Part shown: piece by piece, positions 45,232 to 56,225 of the stretch
Position numbering within the stretch: position 1 is the stretch's first letter
Layout of the letters: every line of letters begins with the position of its first letter
Source of the DNA: Sclerotinia nivalis
Lineage: Eukaryota; Ascomycota; Leotiomycetes; Helotiales; Sclerotiniaceae
Reading direction: 5' to 3'
DNA length: 64,000 nucleotides
Assembly (NCBI GenBank): GCA_029531795.1
Contig: JAPEIS010000001.1
Coordinates: 2,232,001-2,296,000 of the forward strand
Position numbers and translations under genes: made by a program
Notes under the pieces: model-generated
The model's database searches: none
The model's input: only the letters and a program-made list of their open reading frames with translations
What the model was told of the DNA's origin: nothing

Positions 45232-47330
45232 GGAGAAGTCATTGGTTCTACATACAGTGAGTGTCCTTACTGCTCGTCGTGGATAATGAGGCTCTGATTG
45301 CGAAATTCAATTGGGTTTTATAAGTGTACTGCCCGTCTCTTCCTTTAAGCCCAGAGATAAAACTACATCTCATATTCTCGAATGCAAGCGCCCAAAAAAT
45401 TGCTAACATCCTTCTTCAAATGGATAAGCAATAATGATGAATATTCATCAATTAGTTAGAAGACTCCTGAAGCGGCGACCCAGGAGAGTAATGGCGATGT
45501 GAATAACATGGAGAACGATCAATCTCCTTCTGTGTGTGAAGTTAAGAACGAAAGACGAGATCTTATTTTGCGTAGGAGTTGTGCGATTAGTTTGAAATGG
45601 AAAGAATTTATATCGACACTCTCAGTGAATTGATTAGGCACAGCTCATCATTCATTGACTTCTCGTCGCTTCCCCTTTGATCAAATGAAGATAAGCACTC
45701 ATACTGAAAATCACACTACTCGTTCCAGAACCGAATGTTCCTTCTTCAGATACTTATCATATATACAATTATGATAGCCATCTCAGAATATAATTAGCCT
45801 CATCATAACGGAACGGCCCTGAAAAAAGGGGCAGTCAATAAAACACACCTCCTGTTCGTGCCACGGACAGCTACTCAAGAAACTCACTCTCGATTTTCGA
45901 TGAGCCGTAGCACGCCATCCGCGGTGAATTGAACAAAGTATTATGAAAGAACAAGCAAGTATGATAGAGATAGAATATTAGAATATGTAAAACCAGTCTA
46001 AGAATCAAGCTTCACTAGTTTTCAATTTTCATATTAGATAAAGTCTTACGTACTTGCTATTTCATGTAGAAATTGAATTACTCTCTCTCCCAATACTGAA
46101 ATCAAAGCGAAGCCCATCATCCATAACGATATTCATTCATTCATTCCTCCCTCCTGCTAATAACCAACTCCCCTTTCTGGACTCTATACCGCTATAATCT
46201 ATTCCATATACATACATACATCTCATCTCTCATCTCATCTGAAATAGTCTTTTTATATAACTGTCCACTCCTCGTGTAATTACAAGACATATAACTTGAT
46301 TCCCAAAAATTGAGAATATACTTTAGATAGGATATTCGATTCGATTACCCATCTTCCTGCCTAGTCTTAATTTGAGTTCAGTATATATGATCTATGATAT
46401 ATATTCTTCTTGTGTAATTAATTTGTTGTTGTGTATTTCTCGAATATATATGTATAATCAAATTAATAGAAAGATCTAGAATACTTTATACTTCTTCATT
46501 ATTCGAAAGAATTGATGAGATCGAGATAGATCGAGATAGATGAATATAGATCTAAATATTGATTTTGGTATAAATATAACAAGAAAGTAGTTCTTAAATT
46601 ATTCAAGAATGAAATAGATAGATCTTATACATATAAGAATATAAATATTCTTATATATAAATCTTGACTTTTGTATATATACAGTCTGAGTTTTAGATAT
46701 TGGAGTGTTATTTCCTCATTATAAGATCTTACAAAGAAGAGATATATATAAAAAAAACATCAATAAACCAAACTTCAGTATATCAAAAGACACCCCATCA
46801 TCTATCGAGCCAGCCAGACTCTTTACAAGTATAGAATTAATAGAATATAGAAGATTCACCCAGAGAAGATCCACCCAGAGAAGATTCGTCTAGGATATAT
46901 ATAAATATTTATTTATATTATAATTGAGGACTTCCAAACCCCATCCAAACTAGCACTCTACAAACCCGAAAGAAAATAAAAATATATTATTTATTCATCC
47001 ATTCTATACTTCCTATACTTCCTATACTTCCTACTTTCTATATCTTTCTATTTCGATAAAGCAAGTATATACTTATTGATTTGTACTACTGTATAAATGA
47101 CTTGAAGAACTATAAAGCTCTAATTATATAGCCCTTTAAGACGTAATCTTAGTTGGATAGGATTGTAAATGGGGTTTTCGTGTTGGGATGGGCATCTAAT
47201 ATATCAATACAATAAAACCGGTCATTCTGAATTCTTCGCAAAAAATCCAACGAATAGAGACTCTGTATTTGTATCATATATTTTCCGAGATTCTATTCCC
47301 CCCTCCTATCTCTTGACGCCCAAACTACAA
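45232..47330. other. AT-rich gene-free region downstream of PRP28
   Basis: This 2.1-kb region contains no supported gene. From about 46260 to 47130 it becomes strongly AT-rich, with repeated ATATATA, AGATAGATCGAGATAGAT, CTTCCTATA and AGAAGATCCACCCAG direct repeats. It probably holds the PRP28 3' UTR near its right end. Confidence 0.5.
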
Positions 47331-49880
47331 CTACCAACCCCCACCACCACCTTTCCCACCAAACCCTCCCTCCTCAATCTTCTTCATCCCCTGACCCCTC
47401 TGACTCTTCTGCTGCGCCGCCTCATGTTTCCTCAACTCCTCCGGCACCCTACTAATACTACTCTTCATCAACATCTGCTTCAAATCATACATGGTATCCG
47501 CATCCTCATTACCCAAGAAAGTAATCGCCACACCACTCTTCCCTGCTCTTCCCGTACGACCAATACGATGCGTGTAACTCTCGATATTGGTCGCCATGTT
47601 AAAGTTCACCACCAAGGAAACGTCCGGTACATCGATACCACGACCTGCCAGATCCGTTGCGACGAGCACGTTAGTAGCGCCCGAACGGACGGAAGCCAGA
47701 GCCGCTTCACGCTGTTCTTGGGTTTTGGATCCATGAAGCGTGACGGATGTGAAGCCCATATGTTTGATATCGCGAGCAACGGCATCGCAGTTACGTTTGA
47801 TATTGACAAAGACGATGATAGGAGGTTGAAATTCACCCGAGGCGAGGATTTCATTAAGACGCTTCTTACGTTTATCTTCACCGGAGACAAATTCAACGCG
47901 TTGTTCAACAGTTTCGACTGCTTCACCAATGTTACCAATAGTGACGATGGCGGGCCGACGAAGATACTTTTTGGCAATCTTTTCGACAGCTGGAGGCATG
48001 GTGGCTGTGTACATCATAGTTTGACGATAACGATCCTTGCCTCCTAAATGTCTACTCATTGCTTGGGCATCTTCTGCATCATCTGTATCTGGCTTTTCAT
48101 TACTGACTGGAAGTGCATCTAAGATTTTGTTGACGGATTCTTCGAAGCCGAGATCGATCATGCGATCTGCTTCATCCATGATGATATAACAACATTGACC
48201 TAAGACCAGAACTCGTCGTTCAATACAATCAACTAGACGACCAGGTGTAGCAATGATGATTTCAGCACCGTTACGAAGATTGTAAGATTGTTCTTCCAGA
48301 GAATGACCACCAACGATACTAACACAAGTGAACCCAAGTGGTGTTGCAAATTTCTTGGCTTCAACCTCAATTTGTTGCGCCAATTCACGGGTAGGTGCAA
48401 GAATGATAGCGTAAGGTCCATCATTTTTCGTGAATTCGTTCAGTGGAGGTAATTCAGAAATGTAGACCAGTAATGGCAGTAAGAAAGCCGCAGTTTTACC
48501 TGAACCAGTAACGGCAACACCAATCAAATCTCTGGCTTGTAGTGCTATAGGAATAGCAGCTCTCTGTACTGCTGATGGCTCGTCATAACCAACTTGATTG
48601 ATAACATCCAGAAGACGTTTTGGTAACTTGGACTCCGACCAACTTCGCATGGGATTGGGAATTGCCCCTCCTTTTGTACTGATATTGAAATCCTCCTTGA
48701 AAATACGCCAGTCTCGTTCTCGCATATGTTCGAGTTTCTTCTCACTCCAATGCTTGTCAAGTGAGTTCCTGCCGGCATCTTCTTTCCTCCGCCTCTCCAT
48801 TTCCACAATTTCTCGTGCACGCGCACTTCCAGCCTCCGTATCTCGTTCTTCTAGAGCTTTCGCATATTTCAAAGTTGCTCCTTCATCTTCTGCAAAGCCA
48901 GCCAATCTACCTCGGCCATATAAACCTGCTTCCGCACGATTTTGGTAAATAGGATTGTAATCTGGACTAGTATCCTCCTCAGCATTCCACTCAAAGTTAA
49001 ATTTTTTCTCAGTTGTCCTCCTGCGTTTCTTCTTGGCAGAAAATGTTGACTGATTCGTTTCGGCACCCATGTACCGCGTTCTTATGAGAGCGGCTTGTAA
49101 ATCTTCCGCATTCGCAGGACGTTTCTCCCCAGCCACTGAAGCTTTACTCGTACCTGCAGCAGAAGTAGCTGGTTTGGCTGGTTTAGGTGGTGGCTCCATG
49201 TCATTCGGCTTATCACTAGTGGATCGATTTTGTTGACCATTCCGCATAGCTCGAGGCCCAGTGGGCACAAAGGAAGAATCTCGACGCCCATTATCCTGCT
49301 GATGTGACCGTTCATAACCATCTCGTCCATTCGCAGCAGATCCATACCCGTTTCCATTCACACTCCCTACAGGTATCCGGTTATCTTGCTCTGCCTCACG
49401 CTTGCGCTTCTGTTCTTCGACCTCTTTTGCTCTTTTTTCGAGAGCGAGCTTTTCCCGGGCAGCTTTTGACAGAAATTTAGGCTGTAATTTCAAAGGATTA
49501 GTGCTGGGACGAGGAAATTCTAGACATGCATTGTGAACATGGCTGCCAACTTTATGTAAAAGGGAAAGATTACATACCTTGGCTGCAGCCTCATCTGCCT
49601 CTTTCTTTTTCTTTAAAATGTCCTCGATACTCAGTGGACCTGGCTTTGGAGCTCCCCAACCCTTCTTCTTTTTGGGTTCTGGGGGAGGAGGCTGTAGTTC
49701 GGATGGAGGCGGTGGTGGAAGATCACTGGAAGGGGGAGGAGGTGGAGCTAATGAGCTTGGGGGTGGTGGAGGGACGAATGAATCTGGAGGTGGAGGTGGA
49801 GGAGATGGTGGTCTTCCATCATTATCTGTGGGAGGCGGTGGTACTGCATCAATACTATTTAAATATCCATTTGAAGCCAT
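47331..49880 (-). CDS. PRP28: Pre-mRNA-splicing DEAD-box ATP-dependent RNA helicase PRP28
   Basis: Minus-strand exons are 49880-49578 and 49481-47331, with an intron 49577-49482 (GTATGT...TTACAG) of 96 bp. The intron is a multiple of three without a stop, so the unspliced frame is also open. The spliced product is 817 aa from MASNGYLNS. Order: a Pro-rich N-terminus (PPPPP runs), KKKKGWGAPKPGPLSIEDIL, a charged linker, then the helicase core with the Q-motif region (YDEPSAVQRAAIPIALQ), VTGSGKTAAF, APTRELAQQIE, DEAD in IIMDEADRMIDLGFEE, YTATMPP, and HRIGRTGRAGKSG. Prp28 exchanges U1 for U6 at the 5' splice site during spliceosome activation. TAT in place of SAT in motif III fits Prp28. The start lies 249 bp from the divergent mL59 start. 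Confidence 0.94.
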   Translation of the reverse strand: MASNGYLNSIDAVPPPPTDNDGRPPSPPPPPPDSFVPPPPPSSLAPPPPPSSDLPPPPPSELQPPPPEPKKKKGWGAPKPGPLSIEDILKKKKEADEAAAKVCNLSLLHKVGSHVHNACLEFPRPSTNPLKLQPKFLSKAAREKLALEKRAKEVEEQKRKREAEQDNRIPVGSVNGNGYGSAANGRDGYERSHQQDNGRRDSSFVPTGPRAMRNGQQNRSTSDKPNDMEPPPKPAKPATSAAGTSKASVAGEKRPANAEDLQAALIRTRYMGAETNQSTFSAKKKRRRTTEKKFNFEWNAEEDTSPDYNPIYQNRAEAGLYGRGRLAGFAEDEGATLKYAKALEERDTEAGSARAREIVEMERRRKEDAGRNSLDKHWSEKKLEHMRERDWRIFKEDFNISTKGGAIPNPMRSWSESKLPKRLLDVINQVGYDEPSAVQRAAIPIALQARDLIGVAVTGSGKTAAFLLPLLVYISELPPLNEFTKNDGPYAIILAPTRELAQQIEVEAKKFATPLGFTCVSIVGGHSLEEQSYNLRNGAEIIIATPGRLVDCIERRVLVLGQCCYIIMDEADRMIDLGFEESVNKILDALPVSNEKPDTDDAEDAQAMSRHLGGKDRYRQTMMYTATMPPAVEKIAKKYLRRPAIVTIGNIGEAVETVEQRVEFVSGEDKRKKRLNEILASGEFQPPIIVFVNIKRNCDAVARDIKHMGFTSVTLHGSKTQEQREAALASVRSGATNVLVATDLAGRGIDVPDVSLVVNFNMATNIESYTHRIGRTGRAGKSGVAITFLGNEDADTMYDLKQMLMKSSISRVPEELRKHEAAQQKSQRGQGMKKIEEGGFGGKGGGGGW

Positions 49881-50129
49881 GATTGACAATGTAGAAGAAG
49901 TATATGGTATCTCCGAATCAGATAATTTCTATTATTTTACAGATTTCCGGAGGTTAAAATCTGCAGAATAGTTGGCGCAATTCAAATAACTTTTGAGATG
50001 AATGTTTTTGGAGGAGGCAAGGCTGAGAGTCGAGGCAGACAAAAGCCTTCGGCTTACATAATCACCAATCCTTAATTTTATCTCGACATCAACATCATCT
50101 TAAAATCTCAGTCTTCAGCGATAATCAAG

Positions 50130-50835
50130 ATGCTGAAGCCTAGGCAATACGTGAAGCTCGCGCAGTCGCTGCCGCCGCAGCTTCAAAGGTTTTTCGCCCG
50201 TTATCCACCACAAGCCATTCTTCCGCAGGTTAATTCTGTCAATACAACTTCCGATGCGGCGGCGTCAGAAGCTGTTAAGAAGGCTGGATTGAGCGCGGAG
50301 GAAGCTTTGGATACAGCTATACACCCACCAGTGACAGAATCGACATCGCCATTTAAGCCCCATAAGCATCCAGTCACTGGGAAATGGCATGACCCAGTAT
50401 TTTCCTTAAGACGACAGGCGGATTTGTGCAAGCTTGCACGACAACATGGAGTGGAGGAGCTTTTGCCGCTATCTGTAAAGAGCATGGAGGAGAAATTACG
50501 CAAGAGAATGGAGAATGGACTGAGAGTGAAGGGTACAGGTGTTGGACAGAGAGTCAAGGGAAAGGAATCCGAAAGAACATTGAAGTCGAGGTATGTTTGG
50601 ATCATTGCATTTGATGGATTGCTTGATGATTTTGGTCTTGCATTATTTGGCACATATACTGATTCATGGTTTTCAACAGATTGGAGAAGAGAAGAAAGGC
50701 TATGTTAGAGATGCCACAGATGATCCAGACATGGAAAGAGGTTTGTCTTCCCATATCAACTCATGCTCATGTTCAGCTACTAATTAATCTTCGCAGAGAG
50801 GTCATGGTCGTGGATGGAAGAAATGGCCAAAATAG
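50130..50835 (+). CDS. MRPL25: Mitochondrial large-subunit ribosomal protein mL59 (MRPL25)
   Basis: Exons 50130-50590, 50680-50740 and 50797-50835 give 561 bp and 186 aa. The protein starts MLKPRQYVKLAQSLPPQLQR and contains the mL59 landmarks HPVTGKWHDPVFSLRRQADL, VEELLPLSVKS, and the very basic end RLEKRRKAMLEMPQMIQTWK, then RGHGRGWKKWPK. The last 12 residues are encoded by a separate 39-bp exon. The protein belongs to the fungal mitochondrial large ribosomal subunit. It shares a 249-bp divergent promoter region with PRP28. Length and ending match the family, so the three-exon model is firm. Confidence 0.93.
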
Positions 50836-53783
50836 ATATGATAATGAAGATTATTTGGCACAATATCAGCCTTGTAGCAAGACTACTCGTTGTACAAACA
50901 CCATATTGGGAATGACTGCATGGGAAATGGCGTTTCAAAACATTGTAAATTGGTGCATAACACACCATCTCTTTAACATATTTAAAGAAAACCTTCGATA
51001 CACCTTGGGTATAGTTCCAAAAGTTGCATATGTAAAACCTATTATGACCCGAAGATCTGAGAGGCTTTGCTTCTATATAAGTCCTTACAGCATATGAGAA
51101 TTCAGAGCATACAATTGGTCGAGTTGTTTTCCAAGTATTTGCATCCTACTGTTTGTCGAGTGAATGCAGTGTATATTGAAAGTTTACCGATGCAGCAAGC
51201 AGTAGACTCCTTAAAATGGCCATGCATGCAGTGTTGAAGTAAGCTCGAGGTAAGTTGCAAGGCCAGCTCGATGCCAATCCCCTCCATGGCAGTGTTAGCG
51301 AAACTTGGATGGAATGGATCCGAGAATAAGGTTCCTCTCATTTTGTCTTCACAGATTCGTTGGCCAGACCCAAAAGCGATGAGTGGCCAAAAAGATTTCG
51401 GCGATGGTGGATATTCTGAGTTGATAACCGAATTTCTATCTCAGGGGATTGTCCAACCACCAAGAAATATGGATCTTCTTTCGAAAATTCCAAATTCGAT
51501 GATTTGATAATGCAGATCAGGCACGAGAGAAAAGATATGTCTTTGCACATGTTTCTTCTAGAGCAATATAAGCAGAGTAGCAGAGTAGAAGAGTAGAAAC
51601 CGAGGTTTGGATAAATTGGTTTCGGTGGTGATTCATGAAAGGATGACTTCGGGATATCTTTACAAAATATTTTCGGTGTTATCTCGCATGAGAAGTTAAA
51701 AAGAACCCTTGTAGCGATCTTTGATTTTTTCATACGGTGCGTCCCACCCCAACAAAAAACGACAATCAGAATTGTTGGGGAAAACTTTCGGGTAGATTGA
51801 TTAATTCGGTTTAGTGTAGGACCCTTTCTGCAATGCCATGCATAATATGCAAGGATAAATTCTATATGGCGATGACTTGATTGGTCAATTTGAACATCAA
51901 GTAACTTCCGGTCGAGTCGTGGGCAAAAGTCATGATGGTAACCATAAACCCTCGCCGTTGGATCAAATGTGATATTCCTTCCATAAGATCATTAGTGCCC
52001 AAATGAAGCTGGCCAACTCACTTTTCTCTAGAATTCATTCCGGGAAGTCTTGCGCGAATATGGTTATCTGAGCACATTAAAAACAGGCTGAATGTGATAG
52101 ACAAATGAGCCTATGAAGTCGAATAGTTCTTTATGTATGGGGGGGTGTATTGTTTGGGCTTTTCCCACACAAGCTGAACATTGTACAACATGAACTTTCT
52201 ATGCTGAGCCACCGAACCATTGGACTGTGGATTGTGCAGAAGTACTCTAGCGGTGAGCCCCCCCCCAAAATCCATCTTGTTCTTGTTCGTCTCCCCACAG
52301 AATGAATTCTCTTGAATGCCTACCCAGCGATACTAGGCTAAGGTAATCTACCATCTACCCTATAGTTCTGGAGCACCTTGAAACCGACCTGTCAAGGGTT
52401 CTCCACGACGGAATCGAGACATGGTGGCGTGAACTTTAAATCAAATCGGAATGTCCGTTATCTGAGAAGGCGGGACAAAACGAGGGGCGGCAGGAAGCGA
52501 GATTGTTGTAGTCGTCTTGTAGATGGTGGTACGAGATGTCACCAGAAAATCACTCATTTCAAGAAAGTTAAAGAGTTAATGTTGAGCAATTCACTATTGC
52601 AGTATTGTATATTGTAAACTTGTTGTTCTCGGGATTTGCTTTAGCATTGATAAACATATCGAATAAAGGTTCGGGATCTATGATTGATCTCCACCCAAAT
52701 TCAACAACAAAACAGCATTGACTCTTGAGAATAGATTGTAAACCCCACCATAGGATAGAAAAATCATGATAAGATCTTCATCCCTTTTCCCGGTTTTTTT
52801 TAATGACTTTGTAACTTGTGGTGGCAATCGAATTAGACTCTTGATGTTCGATGTTTTCCATTTGAATGGTCCCTGCTTTAGCTATCGGTAGGTAGATAGC
52901 TCTTTGTAAATCATAATACAATTGGGGTTGGAAGGTACTCACTGGTACTATAGCTGGTATAGATAATCGAGATGGAGAATGGTGGGACCTTTTGAACACG
53001 ATCTTCCTTTGACAACGAAGCTGGAAGTTTGTTGAAGATTCTGAAAATCTTTTTTGATACAGTCGCAAGATGTGTCAATCGTAGCATGCTGCAGCTTTAT
53101 TTTATTAGATTGTAGTGTACTCTGTGGTCTGTCTGTAGTCTGTACTCTGTAGTATATATGGTAAAGTTGACCTGGGAAAGAAAGAGCCAAGAAGAAAGAA
53201 GAAACCAACCAAACTTTTACAGTAATGCACTAAAATATGACACTAAAATCCTTGTCAACCTGCAGTAACACTACCTAACACCCACCTACACCTACACCTA
53301 CAATCTACGGGGAACATTTCTTCTTTTTATTTTATTTTATTTTATTTTAGGGCCAAGCGACTTTAAAACATCCCCCCATCCCTCCATCCCTCCATCCCTT
53401 CTCCTAAGTCACTCTCCCTCCCTCCCTTTAAAAGTCCATCTCCTCCCCTCACTTATATCACTTACCTCTCTTCAACCTCTTCAACCTCTTTACAATCTTA
53501 ATACGCCTCTTGAAGAGTGTGTACAGAAGCTCGTAGGTATATTTCTTCAACATTCTATCCAATTAGAAGCTTTCAGAAACTGACAGTCCTACCGGTAATA
53601 GAATTTATCGTTGAGCCTTCTTTAACTGATATCCCGCCAAAACCTCAACAAATTTGGTCAATTCACTCTCCATACCCGACTTAATTGTGTCCTTCAATCT
53701 TAACTCGAATTTCGAAGTGACAATTACCTTCGAATTTTCATCCGTTACCTTTTGGACTTTGAGTCTACAAAAACTACAACACA
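50836..53783. other. Intergenic region upstream of delta-12 desaturase
   Basis: No gene is supported in 2.9 kb. Near the desaturase are a (TTTTA)n run (53326-53350), a C/T-rich tract with repeated CCCTCCAT (53370-53400) and CTTCAACCT repeats (53466-53490), typical of fungal promoters and leaders. A GTATAT...GACAG stretch (53537-53584) could be an intron in the 5' UTR. A G7 run occurs near 52140 and a C8 run near 52258. Confidence 0.5.
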
Positions 53784-55217
53784 ATGGCCTCTACTACTGC
53801 TCTACCAAAGCGTACCGTCCTTCAAAGGACGGTTACTTCTTCCACTGCCGAATCCTCCCCTTCGACAGCTGTCGGCTCACCCAATGATACCCCTAGACAA
53901 TCTCCTTCGTCCACCTCTTTGTCGTCTATGTCATCCCTAGGCGATGATGTCAATAAGACCAAGGCAACTGGATACGGCAAGCTCATCGATACTTACGGAA
54001 ACGAATTCGAACTTCCAGATTATACTGTCAATGACATCCGAAACGCAATTCCTAAGCATTGCTACGAGCGCTCGGGAGCACTAGGTCTGGCTTATGTTGC
54101 TCGTGATATCGCCAGCTTGGCAATTACCTTCTTCCTTTTCAACAGATACCTCACACCAGAAAATGTTCCCTCGACCCCAGTTCGCGCTGTGTTGTGGGCT
54201 GTATACACCATTGTTCAGGGGTTATTTGCTACTGGTCTCTGGGTTCTGGCTCATGAATGTGGCCACCAATCTTTCTCACCTTCAAAGGTTTTGAACGACA
54301 CAACTGGATGGATATGTCACTCTGCTCTCCTTGTCCCATACTTCTCATGGAAGATCTCCCACGGCAAGCACCACAAGGCAACTGGCAACATGGAGCGTGA
54401 TATGGTTTTCGTTCCCAAGACTCGTCAAGATTATGCTAACCGCCTCGGGAAATTCGTTCACGAACTTCACGAGCTCACCGAGGAAACTCCAATTGCAACT
54501 CTCATCCACTCTATCGGCCAACAACTTTTCGGCTGGCCTTTGTACTTGTTCATGAACGTCACCGGCCACAACCATCACGAGCGTCAACCTGAAGGTCGTG
54601 GAAAAGGCAAAGTCAACAGCTTCTGGACTGTCAGTCACTTCAACCCATCCAGTCCTCTCTATGAAGCCAAGGATGCCAAATTGATTTTGTTGAGTGATCT
54701 CGGTATCGCCATCACCGTCGCCGCTCTTGTCATGCTCACCAAGACCTATGGTTTCTACAACATGGCTATCTGGTACTTCGCTCCCTACCTCTGGGTCAAC
54801 CATTGGCTCGTTGCTATCACCTTCCTTCAACACACCGACCCAACCCTTCCTCACTACTCGGGCGAGAGCTGGAACTACGTTCGCGGAGCTGCTGCAACCA
54901 TTGATCGTGAATTTGGATTCGTTGGTCGCACTCTTCTCCACGGTATCATCGAGACCCATGTTCTTCATCACTATGTCAGCACCATTCCATTCTATCACGC
55001 GGACGAGGCTACCGAGGCTATCAAGCCTATCATGGGCCGTCACTACAGATCCGATACACGAGGAGGATCTCTCGGATTTTTGAAGAGCTTGTGGTCCAGC
55101 GCTCGTTGGTGCCAATGGGTTGAGCCATCTGAGGGTGCTGAGGGTGAGGGCAAGAAGGTGTTCTTCTTCCGTAACCGCAACGGGCTCGGTACACCACCAA
55201 TGAAGCTTAAGGCATAA
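53784..55217 (+). CDS. Delta-12 (oleate) fatty acid desaturase
   Basis: A single exon encodes 477 aa, the usual length for fungal Fad2-type enzymes. The ER membrane enzyme introduces the second double bond of linoleate, using a di-iron centre held by three His boxes. All are present: HECGH (residues 157-161), HGKHH (193-197) and HVLHH (392-396). Hydrophobic helices include IASLAITFFLF, VLWAVYTIVQGLFATGLWVL and ILLSDLGIAITVAALVMLTK. The first 60 residues are Ser/Thr-rich. Other marks are YGNEFELPDYTVNDIRNAIP and EFGFVGRTLLHGIIETHVLH. The C-terminus (FRNRNGLGTPPMKLKA) is complete. Within the family, delta-12 is likelier than delta-15 because of the HECGH and HGKHH boxes, but sequence alone cannot exclude mixed activity. 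The long open frame on the opposite strand (54345-55271) is a codon-bias shadow. Confidence 0.92.
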   Translation: MASTTALPKRTVLQRTVTSSTAESSPSTAVGSPNDTPRQSPSSTSLSSMSSLGDDVNKTKATGYGKLIDTYGNEFELPDYTVNDIRNAIPKHCYERSGALGLAYVARDIASLAITFFLFNRYLTPENVPSTPVRAVLWAVYTIVQGLFATGLWVLAHECGHQSFSPSKVLNDTTGWICHSALLVPYFSWKISHGKHHKATGNMERDMVFVPKTRQDYANRLGKFVHELHELTEETPIATLIHSIGQQLFGWPLYLFMNVTGHNHHERQPEGRGKGKVNSFWTVSHFNPSSPLYEAKDAKLILLSDLGIAITVAALVMLTKTYGFYNMAIWYFAPYLWVNHWLVAITFLQHTDPTLPHYSGESWNYVRGAAATIDREFGFVGRTLLHGIIETHVLHHYVSTIPFYHADEATEAIKPIMGRHYRSDTRGGSLGFLKSLWSSARWCQWVEPSEGAEGEGKKVFFFRNRNGLGTPPMKLKA

Positions 55218-56225
55218 ATTGAGTAGACGAAGTGCTCGTGAGCTCATATGCTGGTGTAAGGGATTAGCCAAAAAGTAACTAGGTCGTGTGGTGATTTATA
55301 TGCTTTTGCATTGTCTGTTAATTTTCCGGGGAATGGGGTGTTAAGAGGCGCAAAGAAAGACTCACTTTACACGTTTCAAAATCATTTTGGGACATTCGCT
55401 CGCTTCAACACACTTCGGTCATTGCGGTGTTGGAGGATCAAGATCGCTTGCTTTTACTTCCCGCTTGGAGATACAAGTTAAATAGAGTTAGAAAAGAATA
55501 ACTAGAATAAGAGCCTAAAAATGAAATCCATGAACAATCATTGTATTTTATACACCTACTCCTGGTGAAGGTGATGATGCTAGATATGAATAGTTACATG
55601 GAGCTTCAATATTTGCAATGGAAGTTTCTCTAGGTAGGTAGGTAGGTAGGTTGGTAACTGCATGCATGCATAACTTCCAATTTTCCAATTTCTTCCATCG
55701 AGACGAAAAAAAGAGAGAGGTAGAGAGGGAGAGAGAAGTTCATTGGTTATACGTATTCGTATTAGTATTCGTATTAGTATACGTATTCGCATTCTTTTTC
55801 TCAATTTGGAGACTTGGAGGATGATGCTGAAGGCGAGTGAGTTGGGGGCGGGAAGGCGGGAAGGGGGGGGGGGAGATAATATACTCACTCAAGTGGTTGG
55901 GTAAATGCGTAGATGGGTAGGTGGGTAGGTGCTTGGGTGCTTAGGTAGGTGGTAAGGTTAAGTAGGTAGAGTTGGTTAAGTAGGTTGGTTACGTGCATAT
56001 GAAATCTCTCAATATAACGCATCGAATATTGGAGAGAAGAAATACGGTTGATGAATGATAAGCGAAGCGGATGATAAGTTTAGGTTTTATGTATTATGTA
56101 CTATGTATTTCATTTAAATCGTCCGCTAAATCTTCCAAGCTTCCCTAGTCTCTATATAGCATATCTAAAAACGTTTCGCTGTTCATGGGTATTCATTTAT
56201 ATCAACTGTTCACCACGACCGCAAA
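55218..56225. other. Convergent intergenic region rich in GGTA repeats
   Basis: About 1 kb lies between the desaturase and RIM8 stop codons. It has (AGGT)n at 55632-55651, an ATACGTATTCGTATTAGT repeat (55747-55793), a G11 run near 55864-55874 and GTAGGTGGGTAGGTGCTTGGG repeats (55914-55976). No gene is seen. Confidence 0.6.

Noticed and set aside
47169..48047. 292-codon plus-strand ORF opposite PRP28
   Set aside because: It is antisense to the conserved helicase core and has low-complexity, Thr/Leu/His-rich composition. It is a shadow.
54345..55271. 308-codon minus-strand ORF opposite the delta-12 desaturase
   Set aside because: It lies entirely antisense to a clear desaturase with all three His boxes. 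It is a shadow of strong codon bias, with no recognisable domain.
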